Positions 41,645 to 51,300 of a stretch of 64,000 nucleotides of DNA are shown here, one piece after another. The position numbers and the translations under genes were made by a program. This DNA is from JBNKFV01 sp050289485. Lineage in GTDB: Bacteria > Pseudomonadota > Gammaproteobacteria > Pseudomonadales > Cellvibrionaceae. A model generated the notes under the pieces. It ran no database searches. It was not told where the DNA came from and saw only the letters and a program-made list of their open reading frames with translations. The stretch's first letter is position 1. Each line of letters begins with the position of its first letter. The stretch spans positions 60,680 to 124,679 of the forward strand of contig JBNKFV010000003.1 of assembly GCA_050289485.1 (NCBI GenBank). Reading direction: 5' to 3'.

Positions 41645-44200
41645 ATGGCCAATATTATGGAAAATTCGTATCAACAATCATTCCCTTACTTCCTTTATAT
41701 TTTCTTACCCATACTTTTTATATTCACATGCATAGTAGGGTTTTTGGTTTATGTTGACGTTAGCTCGCGTAAAGATCTGGTTGCGTTGTCGGAACAGCAT
41801 ACAGTCCAGTATGCGGAGAAAACTTTTCTCGACGGGCTGCATAAACGCTCGGAAGATATTAAATACCTGGGGCAGCAACGCAGTATTCGTGAATGGGCGA
41901 ATACCTTATCGACAGAGAGTATACGTGCTGTTGGAACAGATTTTGTTGCTTTCATAAAAAATTATTCCCAATACGACCAGCTCAGACTGTTAGATGTTAA
42001 TGGGCGCGAAGTGGTTCGTGTCGACAATAACGCCAATGGCCCTGTATTGATTCCTGGCAATAAATTACAAGACAAAAGTGGGCGTTATTATGCAGAAACG
42101 GTAGCCCGGTTGTCTCCAGGCGATATTTATATGTCGCCCATCGATCTCAACGTAGAGTATGGTGAAATAGAGCAGCCGATTAAGCCCGTGCTGAGAGTCG
42201 GCCTTGCCATTTTTGACAGTAACGGTAAACGCATGGGTGCGATTATTCTTAACTATTTAATTGAAGACTTGTTTTCCCGCATCAAAAATATACATGCCAA
42301 TAATGACCGTGAATTATGGTTACTCAATAGCGAAGGTTACTGGCTGTTAGGGCCGGAAAAGCTGGAATGGCAGTTTATGTACTCTGATGGAGAGATGGTC
42401 TCTTTTCCCGCGAAGTATCCTGATTTGTGGCCCTATTTTCGCGCCGGATCAAAAAGTGGTATGGCAAACAATGACGATGGTTTTTTTTCCTACCAACGTT
42501 TTGGTCTGGAAGGCATTGATGAAGGTGGTAAAGCCCGAACCTGGATCTTAATCAGTATTGTTCCAAAGCCCGTTTACTTTGGGTTTATTGCGCCCAATAT
42601 AGGCGAGCTGATTGCTATTTACATCGTATTTGTTTTGTTGTTGAGCGGAAGCGTTTTTTCGCTAAGTTTTAAAGATCGGTTGCGTAAACAAAGTGAAAGC
42701 CAGCTGCGTGAACGTGAGCGGCAATACCGCAACTTATTAGACAGCGCCCCGGATGCCATTGTTATAGTGGATGAAAGTGGTGAAATACAGTTGGTTAACG
42801 ACGAGGTGATTACCCGCTTTGGCTACGACCGCGAAGAACTGTTGGGCGCTAATGTGGATATATTGGTGCCAGACAATACCCGCAGCCATCACGCTGCCTT
42901 GCGCGACAGCTATACTCGCGCGCCCAGTGTCCGGCCCATGGGAGCGAGCCGGGCGTTGTTTGCCCGGCGTAAAGATGGTAGTGAGTTTCCGGTGGAAATC
43001 AGCCTCAGTCCGTCGCACAACAATGGTGAGCTTTATGTTACCAGTATTATTCGTGATGTGACGGAAAGAAAAAAGCGTGAAGAAGTTTACCTCCAGGAGC
43101 AGGAGCGTTACAAACACCTGGTCACTCACATCCCTATTAGTGTATTCAGGTTGTCGTCTGGTCCGCAGAATAAAATCCAAGACGCAAACCCAACCATGAT
43201 CAATTTGTTCCAGGCAGATTCGTTAGCTACCTTGGCAGCTGTGCCATTTTCTCAGTTGTTCGCCCAGAAGGAAGATTTGGTCAGCTTGATGAATCATCTT
43301 GCAGCCAAGGGGCTTGTAAATGGTTATGAAGCCGAAATGGTAACGCTCTCGGGTGAAAAGTTTTTTTCCTCCATTACCGCAATTGTCATGCGTGAAGGCG
43401 ACGGCGGTATGTACATAAACAGTATTATTGAAAATATCAGTGCGCGCCGAACCCAGGAAGAGGAAATTAACAACCTCAACCAAGTGTTATTAGGGCGACA
43501 GCAGGAATTGGAAAACCTTAACCGTGAGCTGGAGGCTTTTAGCTATTCTGTATCACATGATTTGCGAGCACCGTTACGCGCTATGGATGGTTTTAGTCAG
43601 TCTTTGCTGAGAAATTATGCCGACGTGTTGGACGAGCAGGGTGTGGATAGGTTGAGTCGTATTCGTGCCGGTGCACAACGTATGGCGCAACTCATTGACG
43701 ATCTGCTCATGCTATCCCGCATCAGCCGATACGACGTTAAATCAGAAGAGGTTGATATGGGGAAAATGGTTCATGAGATATTTGATGATATTAAATCGCA
43801 GGATAACCCCCAGCGTGATGTCACTATGCACGTGATGGACAATCTTTATGTAAAGGCAGATTCCCACCTTCTGCATGTTGCACTCACTAACCTGTTGTCC
43901 AATGCCTATAAGTTTACCGGCCATACCGAGAATGCGGAGATTACGGTCGGGGTCATGCTTGAGAAAAGTGAGTGTGTTTATTACGTGAAAGACAATGGTG
44001 CAGGGTTCAATATGGATTATGCGGAGAAATTGTTTGGCGCTTTTCAGCGGCTGCACGATACGCATGAATTCCCCGGTACGGGTATTGGTCTGGCGACTGT
44101 GCAGCGAGTGGTGCACAAACATGGTGGGCGTATCTGGGCAGATGCCGAAGAGGGGCAGGGTGCAACATTTTATTTTACTTTATGCAGGAGTGTGGAATGA
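41645..44200 (+). CDS. Membrane sensor histidine kinase with Cache-like sensor and two PAS domains
   Basis: This 851-residue protein has a first transmembrane segment (FLYIFLPILFIFTCIVGFLVYV), a periplasmic sensor of about 280 residues (dCache-like: AEKTFLDGLHKRSEDIKYLG, GRYYAETVARLSPGDIY), a second transmembrane segment (ELIAIYIVFVLLLSGSVFSL), two PAS domains, a HisKA domain with His638 (SVSHDLRAPLRAMDGF) and an HATPase domain (VKDNGAGFNM, GTGIGLATV). The phytochrome-type kinase core suits the single-domain regulator that follows with an ATGA overlap. The ligand of the sensor domain is unknown. Confidence 0.88.
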   Translation: MANIMENSYQQSFPYFLYIFLPILFIFTCIVGFLVYVDVSSRKDLVALSEQHTVQYAEKTFLDGLHKRSEDIKYLGQQRSIREWANTLSTESIRAVGTDFVAFIKNYSQYDQLRLLDVNGREVVRVDNNANGPVLIPGNKLQDKSGRYYAETVARLSPGDIYMSPIDLNVEYGEIEQPIKPVLRVGLAIFDSNGKRMGAIILNYLIEDLFSRIKNIHANNDRELWLLNSEGYWLLGPEKLEWQFMYSDGEMVSFPAKYPDLWPYFRAGSKSGMANNDDGFFSYQRFGLEGIDEGGKARTWILISIVPKPVYFGFIAPNIGELIAIYIVFVLLLSGSVFSLSFKDRLRKQSESQLRERERQYRNLLDSAPDAIVIVDESGEIQLVNDEVITRFGYDREELLGANVDILVPDNTRSHHAALRDSYTRAPSVRPMGASRALFARRKDGSEFPVEISLSPSHNNGELYVTSIIRDVTERKKREEVYLQEQERYKHLVTHIPISVFRLSSGPQNKIQDANPTMINLFQADSLATLAAVPFSQLFAQKEDLVSLMNHLAAKGLVNGYEAEMVTLSGEKFFSSITAIVMREGDGGMYINSIIENISARRTQEEEINNLNQVLLGRQQELENLNRELEAFSYSVSHDLRAPLRAMDGFSQSLLRNYADVLDEQGVDRLSRIRAGAQRMAQLIDDLLMLSRISRYDVKSEEVDMGKMVHEIFDDIKSQDNPQRDVTMHVMDNLYVKADSHLLHVALTNLLSNAYKFTGHTENAEITVGVMLEKSECVYYVKDNGAGFNMDYAEKLFGAFQRLHDTHEFPGTGIGLATVQRVVHKHGGRIWADAEEGQGATFYFTLCRSVE

Positions 44201-44637
44201 CAAGAGGTGTAATTTTACTGGTTGAAGATAACCCGGATGATGAGTTGCTTACCCTGGAAGCTTTAGAAGCCAATAGCGTTGGCAACCAGATTGTGGTTGC
44301 CCGTAACGGCGTTGAAGCTTTGGATTATATGTTTGCTCGCGGTGAATACGAAGGCCGGGATATCGCCGATATGCCCGCGGTTGTTCTGCTGGATTTGAAG
44401 CTCCCCAAGCTTGATGGTCTTGAGGTGCTGAAACAGATTCGTGCCAATGAGGTAACACGGTTACAGCCGATCGTCATTTTAACGTCATCGAATGAAGAGG
44501 AAGACCGTGTCAAAGGCTACTCTCTGGGCGCGAATAGTTATGTTCGTAAACCCGTCGATTTTGATGATTTTGTACAGGCAGTCGGTCGTTTGGGGCTGTA
44601 CTGGTTGTTAATTAACGAGGCTCCCCCAAAAATATGA
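44197..44637 (+). CDS. Single-domain response regulator, Rcp1-like
   Basis: This 146-residue stand-alone receiver has the acid pocket LLVEDNPDDE, phosphorylatable Asp66 (VVLLDLKLPKLDG), Thr in ILTSSNEEED and the conserved Lys in SYVRKPVDF. The length and the DNPDDE motif match Rcp1-type regulators that pair with phytochrome-like kinases. It overlaps the sensor kinase (ATGA) and is followed 25 bp later by the REC-PAS-GGDEF-EAL protein, so it probably relays or shares phosphate within this operon. Confidence 0.88.
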   Translation: MTRGVILLVEDNPDDELLTLEALEANSVGNQIVVARNGVEALDYMFARGEYEGRDIADMPAVVLLDLKLPKLDGLEVLKQIRANEVTRLQPIVILTSSNEEEDRVKGYSLGANSYVRKPVDFDDFVQAVGRLGLYWLLINEAPPKI

Positions 44638-44662
44638 CCATTACCCACGCCAGAGTTTTTAT

Positions 44663-47137
44663 ATGTCGCAGTTAGCTACTTTGCAGAAACAAACACCACT
44701 TAAAATTCTTGTTGTTGAAGACAATGAAGATGACTTTTTATTGCTTTCCGATTTTTTGAAAAGTAACGGAGTTGCTACTTTTGTAAAGCGAGTGTGGTGC
44801 CATGACTCGCTGCTCGAGGCATTAAAGGAATCGTGGGATATTGTATTGTCTGATTATTCCATGCCCAACTTTAGCGGACGGCGTGCGCTGGACGTTGTGC
44901 GTCAAGTCGACCGTGATGTTCCCTTTGTATTTGTGTCTGGCACTATTGGCGAAGAAGCGGCGGTAGAGGCGATTCGCAGTGGTGCGCAAGATTATGTGAT
45001 GAAAACACACATGGCGCGCTTGATTCCTACGCTGGAGCGTGAATTACGTGATGTTGAGTTGCGTAAAGAAAAGCGTAAGGCGGAAGAGAATCTGCGTAAG
45101 TTATCCATGGCGATCAATCAAACGGCCGACAGTGTGTTTATCTGCAATGACAAAGGCGTTATTGAGTACGTCAACCCGGCGTTTGAGTCGATGACAGGCT
45201 ATAGTGCAGAAGAAGCCATTGGCGAGGTGGCGGCTATTTTTTACGCCGGTGGGCATACTCACGAGTTGGTTGAAAATGTGTGGGCAACCCTGCGTCGTGG
45301 TGAAGTATACTCTGGCCAGTTGGTGAGCCGGCGCAAAGACGGTTCTCTGTTTCACGAAGAAAAAGTGATTACACCACTGCCTGATCAGGAGGGGAAAATC
45401 ACCCACTATGTATCGACTGGCCGCGACATCAGTGCAAGAATCGCGGCAGAACAAGCTCGGGAGCGCCTTGCCAATACCTTAGAGGCCACGCCGGATATGG
45501 TGGTTATTCTCGCACCTGAAGGCAACATTCTTTATCTTAATAAAGCGGGTTTGTCGCTGCTTGGACTAACTGAATCAGAGGATGTAACCCAACGCCATTT
45601 TTCAGAAGTATTCCCCGATCCATTGCAGCTACAATTTAACACGCAAATATTGTCTCAGGTGTACCGTGAAGGCAGTTGGATGGGTGAGTCGGCGTTGCGA
45701 ATAGACGGTGTTGAAGTGCCAGTTTCACTGGTAGTGTTAGGCAGTAGGGATAACGATCATAAAATAGCGTACTACTCGTTAATTGCACGTGATCTGTCTG
45801 AGCGTAAGCAATTTGAATCGGAACTGCAGCGACGTGCCACCCACGATAATCTTACCGAATTGCCAAACCGTTATTATTTAATGGAGCGGTTGAAGTTGTC
45901 GTTGTCAACCGCAAAACGTAAAGGCAAACGGGTTGCGCTGTTGTTTTTGGATATGGATAAATTCAAGCGGGTTAACGACAGTATGGGGCACTCGGCTGGC
46001 GATCAATTATTAAAATCGGTCGCTGATGCATTTTGCCAGTGTTTACGGCCTGGCGATACGGTGGCCAGATTGGGCGGTGACGAATTCACGATTATTATCG
46101 AAGATCTGCATCATTCGGAAGATGTGGTTAACGTACTTGGTAAATTGTACCGAGTGTTCAGTAAGCCATTCTTGGTGCAGTCGCAGGAATTGTTTGTCAC
46201 ATTTTCAACCGGTATTGCTATATACCCAGATGATGGCACGAATGAAGCCGATTTGCTGCGTCACGCCGATATCGCGATGTATCGCGCTAAGGCGATGGGT
46301 GCCAACCAGTATCAGTTTTTTGCTGCCGACATGGATTCTCGCGGGCGCGAAATTCTTGAACTGGAAGCGCAACTGCAATACGCCCTTGAAAATAACGAGT
46401 TTGAACTTTACTACCAGCCCCAGATCGATCTCGAAAAGGATCAGGTGATCGGCTTGGAAGCATTGATTCGCTGGAATCATTCAACCCTAGGGTTGGTGCC
46501 GCCCTCTGAGTTTGTGCCTTTGCTGGAGTCGTCAGGGCTTATTTACCCGGTGGGCGAATGGATTATTCGCCAGGCTTGTGCTCAGTATCACCGGTTATGC
46601 TCCGCAGGCTTTCCCGGTATTCGTATCAGTGTGAATGTCTCGTCGGTACAGTTCCGAGACCCAGCTTTCAAAAGTAAGATTATCGCTATTTTGGATCAAG
46701 CCAACATGCCGCGGCAGATTCTCGAACTCGAAATTACTGAAAATATCGTGATGCAGGATCCCCAGCGCGCGGCAGACATCTTGCGGGAGATGCACGCGCT
46801 GGGTGTGCGTACGGCGATTGATGACTTTGGTACAGGTTACTCATCACTGGCCTACCTCAAGCGCTTTCCGTTGAACAGCTTGAAGATTGACCAGACCTTT
46901 ATTCGTGATCTTCTGATTGACCCTAACGATGCGGCCATTGTTGAAGCCAGTATTTCGCTGGGGCGTAAGCTGGGGCTTGAGGTGATTGCGGAAGGGGTGG
47001 AGACTGAGCCACAAATGGCATTTCTACGCCAGCACAACTGCGATGTGGCCCAAGGTTACTGGATCAGTCGGCCGTGTCCGGAAGCAGCGATGATGGCATT
47101 TCTACGAGAAGGCGGGTGGAAAACATTCCAAGGGTGA
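44663..47137 (+). CDS. REC-PAS-PAS-GGDEF-EAL cyclic-di-GMP protein
   Basis: This 824-residue cytoplasmic protein has an N-terminal receiver (phosphorylatable Asp64 in IVLSDYSMP), two PAS domains (about 140-255 and 265-385), a GGDEF domain with an intact GGDEF motif (471-475) and an EAL domain with EAL at 599-601 and the loop-6 region DDFGTGYSSLAYLKRFP. Both catalytic centres look complete, so it may make or degrade cyclic di-GMP. It ends the kinase operon, next to pilU, which fits control of surface behaviour, an inference. Confidence 0.9.
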   Translation: MSQLATLQKQTPLKILVVEDNEDDFLLLSDFLKSNGVATFVKRVWCHDSLLEALKESWDIVLSDYSMPNFSGRRALDVVRQVDRDVPFVFVSGTIGEEAAVEAIRSGAQDYVMKTHMARLIPTLERELRDVELRKEKRKAEENLRKLSMAINQTADSVFICNDKGVIEYVNPAFESMTGYSAEEAIGEVAAIFYAGGHTHELVENVWATLRRGEVYSGQLVSRRKDGSLFHEEKVITPLPDQEGKITHYVSTGRDISARIAAEQARERLANTLEATPDMVVILAPEGNILYLNKAGLSLLGLTESEDVTQRHFSEVFPDPLQLQFNTQILSQVYREGSWMGESALRIDGVEVPVSLVVLGSRDNDHKIAYYSLIARDLSERKQFESELQRRATHDNLTELPNRYYLMERLKLSLSTAKRKGKRVALLFLDMDKFKRVNDSMGHSAGDQLLKSVADAFCQCLRPGDTVARLGGDEFTIIIEDLHHSEDVVNVLGKLYRVFSKPFLVQSQELFVTFSTGIAIYPDDGTNEADLLRHADIAMYRAKAMGANQYQFFAADMDSRGREILELEAQLQYALENNEFELYYQPQIDLEKDQVIGLEALIRWNHSTLGLVPPSEFVPLLESSGLIYPVGEWIIRQACAQYHRLCSAGFPGIRISVNVSSVQFRDPAFKSKIIAILDQANMPRQILELEITENIVMQDPQRAADILREMHALGVRTAIDDFGTGYSSLAYLKRFPLNSLKIDQTFIRDLLIDPNDAAIVEASISLGRKLGLEVIAEGVETEPQMAFLRQHNCDVAQGYWISRPCPEAAMMAFLREGGWKTFQG

Positions 47138-47196
47138 AAGGCGCTGGCGATGGGTTTACAATAGCGCCCTTCATTTATCCGGTGCTGTCTTTTGCT

Positions 47197-48480
47197 ATGA
47201 ATTCACTTGTATTGCCACATCTTACCCGAGCCGAGGGCGAGGTGACTATTCCCGGCTCAAAAAGCCTTTCAAACCGTTTATTATTGTTGGCTGCCTTAAG
47301 TGAAGGCACTACAACCTTGTCGAACCTGCTGGTCAGTGACGATGTTAAGCGTATGCTTGAAGCACTCAGTGCGCTGGGCGTTGACTATACCCTGAGTGAA
47401 GGTGGTACCGGTTGTACCCTAACCGGCAAAGGCGGTGTATTGGCCACGGGCCAGGATTTAACCCTGTTTTTGGGTAATGCGGGCACAGCGATGCGACCAC
47501 TCACAGCCGCGTTGTGTTTGGGTGACGGTAGTTTTACCCTCACCGGCGAGCCACGTATGTACGAACGCCCCATCGGCGACCTGATTGATGCGTTAGTGCC
47601 CCTTGGTGCGAAGGTAGCTTACTTGAAAGACGAGGGTTACCCACCGTTAAAAATTGATGCGCAAACCTTGCACGGTGGTACGGTAGAAATAGATGGCAGT
47701 ATCTCCAGCCAGTTTTTAACCGCCTTGTTAATGGCGGCCCCGTTGATTAACGAGCCGGTTACGATCAAAGTGGTGGGTAATCTGGTATCAAAACCCTACA
47801 TCGACATTACCCTCGATGTAATGGCGCGCTTTGGCGTTAACGTGATTAATCATGATTATGCCTCTTTCGAGATTGCTGCCGGTCAAACTTACGTTAGCCC
47901 GGGCGAGGTGTTTGTTGAGGGTGATGCCTCCAGTGCAAGCTATTTTCTGGCAGCTGGTGCCATTGGCAAAGGCCCGGTACGTGTGCACGGCACTGGCACG
48001 GCATCGGTGCAGGGTGATGCTCGGTTTGCCGAAGTACTTGAGCAAATGGGCGCGCAGGTTACCTGGAGCGAAAACTGGATTGAGGTAAGCAGCAGCGGCA
48101 CGTTAAAAGGGGTAGATGTTGATTTAAACCATATCCCCGATGCGGCCATGACCATTGCCACAACCGCCTTGTTTGCCGAAGGTACCACGGTGATTCGCAA
48201 TATTTACAACTGGCGCGTAAAAGAAACTGATCGCTTAGCTGCCATGGCCACCGAGCTACGCAAGCTGGGTGCCGAGGTAGAGGAAGGGCATGATTATATT
48301 GCCGTAACACCGGTTGCCAGCTTACGCGATGCTGCTATCGACACCTATAACGATCACCGTATGGCGATGTGTTTTTCGCTGGCAGCATTTGGCAACGCGA
48401 CGGTAACGATTAATGACCCAGGTTGCACCTCGAAAACCTTTCCCGACTATTTTGATCGCTTCGCCAGTATTACTCAGTAA
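47197..48480 (+). CDS. aroA: 3-phosphoshikimate 1-carboxyvinyltransferase (EPSP synthase)
   Basis: This enzyme of about 427 residues has the family motifs: PGSKSLSNRLLLLAALSEG at the N-terminus, LFLGNAGTAMRPLTAALCLG, and the C-terminal RVKETDRLAAMATELRKLG and TYNDHRMAMCFSLAA. It transfers enolpyruvate from PEP to shikimate-3-phosphate in aromatic amino acid synthesis. The frame is open upstream to 47074 inside the preceding gene; start 47197 (MNSLVLPHL) fits the family length. The PGSKSLSNR and GNAGTAMRP motifs look like the class I enzyme. Confidence 0.95.
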   Translation: MNSLVLPHLTRAEGEVTIPGSKSLSNRLLLLAALSEGTTTLSNLLVSDDVKRMLEALSALGVDYTLSEGGTGCTLTGKGGVLATGQDLTLFLGNAGTAMRPLTAALCLGDGSFTLTGEPRMYERPIGDLIDALVPLGAKVAYLKDEGYPPLKIDAQTLHGGTVEIDGSISSQFLTALLMAAPLINEPVTIKVVGNLVSKPYIDITLDVMARFGVNVINHDYASFEIAAGQTYVSPGEVFVEGDASSASYFLAAGAIGKGPVRVHGTGTASVQGDARFAEVLEQMGAQVTWSENWIEVSSSGTLKGVDVDLNHIPDAAMTIATTALFAEGTTVIRNIYNWRVKETDRLAAMATELRKLGAEVEEGHDYIAVTPVASLRDAAIDTYNDHRMAMCFSLAAFGNATVTINDPGCTSKTFPDYFDRFASITQ

Positions 48481-48489
48481 CTCTCGGCC

Positions 48490-48518
48490 AACAGGTCATT
48501 GGTTGATGGCCTGTTTTC
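48490..48518. terminator. Terminator between aroA and the diguanylate cyclase gene
   Basis: AACAGG (48490-48495) pairs with CCTGTT (48510-48515), extended inward by CAT/ATG, and is followed by TTT. It lies between convergent genes and may work for both strands. Confidence 0.6.
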
Positions 48519-48529
48519 TCCATGGCGTT

Positions 48530-49759
48530 TTAACTGCACACTCGGTCACGGCCCTCGCGCTTGGCGCGGTAGAGTGCCTCGTCAGCTTGGCGTAGGGGTA
48601 TTTCCAGAGACGTTGGGTGGGTGAGCTCGGCAATGCCGATTGAGGTAGTGATCTGCAACGGCTCGTCGGTAACGTTAAGCGTAGATTCGCGTAATGTGAT
48701 TCGTATGCGTTCGGCAATCAGGCGGCTCTGCGATAGATTGGTATTTGGCAGCAGAATATAAAATTCCTCACCGCCTACGCGATAAATACTGTCGCCATCG
48801 CGCAGGGCTTTTTTGCAAATATTCACCATAAACTGTAGTGCTTCGTCGCCCACTTGATGCCCATGGGTGTCATTGATTTTTTTGAAATGATCAATATCCA
48901 GTGCGAGCAAGCTTAACGGTTTTCCAGCCTGGCGGTGCTGAATGAATTCCCGTTTGGCAACCGTATCAAACTCACGTCGATTACCTATGCCCGTCAATGG
49001 GTCTTTGAGACTGCTGATTTTTAATTGCTTGGTGAGTTCATTGCGCTCAGTAACATCGAGCATCACGCCTACCTGGCCTCCGATGTTGCCGTTGGGTTTA
49101 AAAAATACGGCTTTATGAAACTCGATATCACGCAAACTGCCATCGCATTGTTTTACCTTGGCTTCGTAGCGCTGAGTCCCTCCTTGTTTGAGTAGTTCAC
49201 AATCAGCCTGATAGTAAGTTTCTGCCAACTCTCTGGGGGCGATATCAAACACGGAGTGGTTAATGATTTTTTCGGCAGGCCGGCCTATAAAGCGGCTAAA
49301 CGCGTTATTACAACCGCGGTAAATGTGCTGTTCATCCTTGTAAAAAATGGGTGCAGGTATGGCGTCAATAATACACTGCAAAATCGTACTATCGTGGTTG
49401 AACCGGCTAATCTCACGTCGTCGCTGTTGCGTAAGAATCCAAGCAGCTACACGCTCTGTATCTGAGGCAGCCAAACAATCGCTGGCCCCCTTAGCGAGCC
49501 ATTTTGCTGTATCTTGCAAACACCAGTTTTTTTGCAAAATAAGGGCGTCACGGCCGGCAAGCAGAGGGTATTCTGCCTCGGTAATATCACTTTCGTGCAC
49601 AATAACCATGCTAGACACTGCGGATTCTTGCAAAGACGCTATTGCTCTCCATTGGGCAGGCGCCCATTGAGCCGGAGTGTCAAGGCTGGTCAGCAACGCC
49701 GTTAACGGTGCGACGAAAGGCTCACAGGCCGATGTGTAATAAATCGCGGATACATCCAT
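48530..49759 (-). CDS. PAS-GGDEF diguanylate cyclase
   Basis: This 409-residue protein has an N-terminal region of about 130 residues with no clear family, a PAS domain (about 130-240: IDAIPAPIFYKDEQHIYRG) and a C-terminal GGDEF domain with active-site GGEEF (329-333), so it is likely active in making cyclic di-GMP. An RxxD inhibitory site is not evident at the usual position. It is monocistronic and convergent with aroA. The 199 bp upstream (49760-49958) presumably hold its promoter; nothing else is seen there. Confidence 0.88.
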   Translation of the reverse strand: MDVSAIYYTSACEPFVAPLTALLTSLDTPAQWAPAQWRAIASLQESAVSSMVIVHESDITEAEYPLLAGRDALILQKNWCLQDTAKWLAKGASDCLAASDTERVAAWILTQQRRREISRFNHDSTILQCIIDAIPAPIFYKDEQHIYRGCNNAFSRFIGRPAEKIINHSVFDIAPRELAETYYQADCELLKQGGTQRYEAKVKQCDGSLRDIEFHKAVFFKPNGNIGGQVGVMLDVTERNELTKQLKISSLKDPLTGIGNRREFDTVAKREFIQHRQAGKPLSLLALDIDHFKKINDTHGHQVGDEALQFMVNICKKALRDGDSIYRVGGEEFYILLPNTNLSQSRLIAERIRITLRESTLNVTDEPLQITTSIGIAELTHPTSLEIPLRQADEALYRAKREGRDRVCS

Positions 49760-49958
49760 TGAGTAATGCTCGCGTTGAAATTGACGACAGACCGGTTAGA
49801 GTAGCACAATTTGCCGGCCGACCAGTGCATAGGCTTCCGATTATCGGCATATGGGCGAGAGGAATGGCTATATTAAAGACTATATTTTAGCTCCTGCAGG
49901 TGGCGGTCAGCCTTGAAACACCCAAAAATGCACCATATTGGGTTATACCGCTAAGAGC

Positions 49959-50279
49959 TTAGAGTGAATCAAGCTCTTCACTGGCATCGAAATGTTGCAG
50001 TAACAGGGCGTCACTCCAGCCATATTCGCCTTCACATATCACCACCGCAACCTGTTTTAGCCAGCTACTCAAGGGGCTATCGGCAAACAGCTTTTGCTGT
50101 AGCTCCGCCCACAGGGTTGGCAGGTGTTCAGTGAAATAATTCAGGTTGGTAAACTCAGGGTGTTCGTAGTCAGGTTCTACTTCGGGGTAGCGGCCAATGG
50201 TACGGCTCAACGCCGCAAGCTCATTGACACTGTGGCGAGTGTCGCGTTGCGGTTGAATTTGAATAATCAAACACTTCAT
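49959..50279 (-). CDS. Small protein of unknown function
   Basis: This 106-residue protein has no signal peptide or membrane segment. It is acidic, with YPEVEPDYEHPEF and WAELQQKLF segments and conserved-looking tryptophans. No family recognised. It starts at ATG 50279 and stands alone between the diguanylate cyclase and the YrhK-like gene. It is kept because the frame is of good length and codon use resembles its neighbours. Confidence 0.5.
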   Translation of the reverse strand: MKCLIIQIQPQRDTRHSVNELAALSRTIGRYPEVEPDYEHPEFTNLNYFTEHLPTLWAELQQKLFADSPLSSWLKQVAVVICEGEYGWSDALLLQHFDASEELDSL

Positions 50280-50385
50280 GCGTAATTAACAGCTCATAAC
50301 GGTGAGAAGAGATAAGCCCGATAGCCTAAACGATTTGCTGCATACCGCCTAGCACTGTGTTAATGGTCGCAGGGTGTTAACGGGA

Positions 50386-50688
50386 CTATGGTTGTTCGCC
50401 ATGCCTGCGGTTATAAACCTGCTGCACATGCACAAGACTAATCAGCTTGATGGTTGGCTTGATGAGAAGTTGCGCGCTCCCCACAATAAACAACCAAGTG
50501 CCATTTTCCTGTAGCGAGTTGTTAAGAAAAAACACACTGGCCACCAAAAACCAAATGGCAATAAGAAAGTCGTTGAAAGCGCCGAGCGCTTCGTAGCGAC
50601 GCTGAATATTGATATGTTCGTGGCCTAATTGAATGTCCAGTGAATTATTCTGGGACGTTGCCAATGTGTTCTCCTGTTGATAAATCAT
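50386..50688 (-). CDS. YrhK-like small membrane protein
   Basis: This 100-residue protein has a polar N-terminus (about 35 residues), then two hydrophobic segments (FNDFLIAIWFLVASVFFL and TWLFIVGSAQLLIKPTIKLI). The pattern RRYEALGAFNDFLIAIWF followed by LFIVGSAQL matches the YrhK-like domain, a two-helix membrane module of unknown function. It is preceded by the promoter and operator region of the blaI-like operon on the other strand. Confidence 0.6.
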   Translation of the reverse strand: MIYQQENTLATSQNNSLDIQLGHEHINIQRRYEALGAFNDFLIAIWFLVASVFFLNNSLQENGTWLFIVGSAQLLIKPTIKLISLVHVQQVYNRRHGEQP

Positions 50689-50728
50689 GGAAGGCCGATA
50701 GCCTGCCTCAGCTTGTTACGCCGGTAAA

Positions 50729-50790
50729 GCAGTGGCGGTTTTATTTGCTGTGTTATTAACCGGACAATGATTGTTTCCAGATAAATACCT
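50729..50790 (+). repeat. Fragment of the dispersed hairpin-rich repeat (copy E)
   Basis: The right-end part of the repeat is recognisable: CAGTGGCGG, then TTATTAACCGGACAATGATT and a degenerate right arm (TTTCCAGATAAATA). The left two-thirds are missing. It lies just upstream of the blaI-like promoter (TTGACA at 50799). Confidence 0.55.
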
Positions 50791-50798
50791 ATTTGGGC

Positions 50799-50851
50799 TT
50801 GACATTTTTAGCCAAAGTGCTAATTTTTTAGCATGTGCTACAAAATTAGCA
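50799..50851 (+). promoter_or_regulatory. Promoter and BlaI-type operator of the repressor/M56/TonB operon
   Basis: TTGACA at 50799-50804 is a -35 box; TAATTT (50821-50826) is a plausible -10. Over it lies TGCTAATTTT (50818-50827) with its complement AAAATTAGCA (50842-50851), and between them the smaller dyad TAGCATGTGCTA (50829-50840). BlaI/MecI repressors bind short dyads of this kind, so autorepression is likely. Confidence 0.7.
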
Positions 50852-50880
50852 TCTTGTCATTATTATTGAGGATGTATGTG

Positions 50881-51273
50881 ATGCCACCGCTTTCGTTAAA
50901 AGACCTTAGTCGCCGCGAGCGACAAATTGTGGATGTGCTGTTACAGCAGGGCGAAGCCACTGCCAAAGACGTGCAGGCCGGTATGCCCGATGCCCCCGGC
51001 TACTCTGCTGTGCGTGCACTGCTGGCGCGTATGCTGGACAAAGACCTGATTACTCATCGTCAGGAAGCCGGCAAATATATTTATGCGGTAAAAGCCACTA
51101 AGGAAGAAGCGCAAGAGAGTGCCTTGCAGCGTATGCTGAAAACATTTTTTGAAGGCTCGGCAGCAAAGGCCGTGTCGGCTTTACTGGGTAGCCAGGGGCA
51201 TGATTTGTCGGCAGAAGAATTAGCCGTGCTCGAAGCGCAAATTAAAAAAGCCAAGCAAGATAAAGCAAAATAA
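50881..51273 (+). CDS. BlaI/MecI/CopY-family transcriptional repressor
   Basis: This protein of about 130 residues has an N-terminal winged helix (LSRRERQIVDVLLQQGEATAKDVQ, then YSAVRALLARMLDKDLITHR) and a C-terminal dimerisation part (LQRMLKTFFEGSAAKAVSALL). GAGG at 50866-50869 supports the start at 50881. Its operator overlaps the promoter upstream, and the next gene encodes an M56 peptidase, the classic BlaR1/BlaI arrangement in which the protease inactivates the repressor. No beta-lactamase is nearby. Confidence 0.87.
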   Translation: MPPLSLKDLSRRERQIVDVLLQQGEATAKDVQAGMPDAPGYSAVRALLARMLDKDLITHRQEAGKYIYAVKATKEEAQESALQRMLKTFFEGSAAKAVSALLGSQGHDLSAEELAVLEAQIKKAKQDKAK

Positions 51274-51300
51274 TCCATTGCTATCGCGCAGGTACATCGT

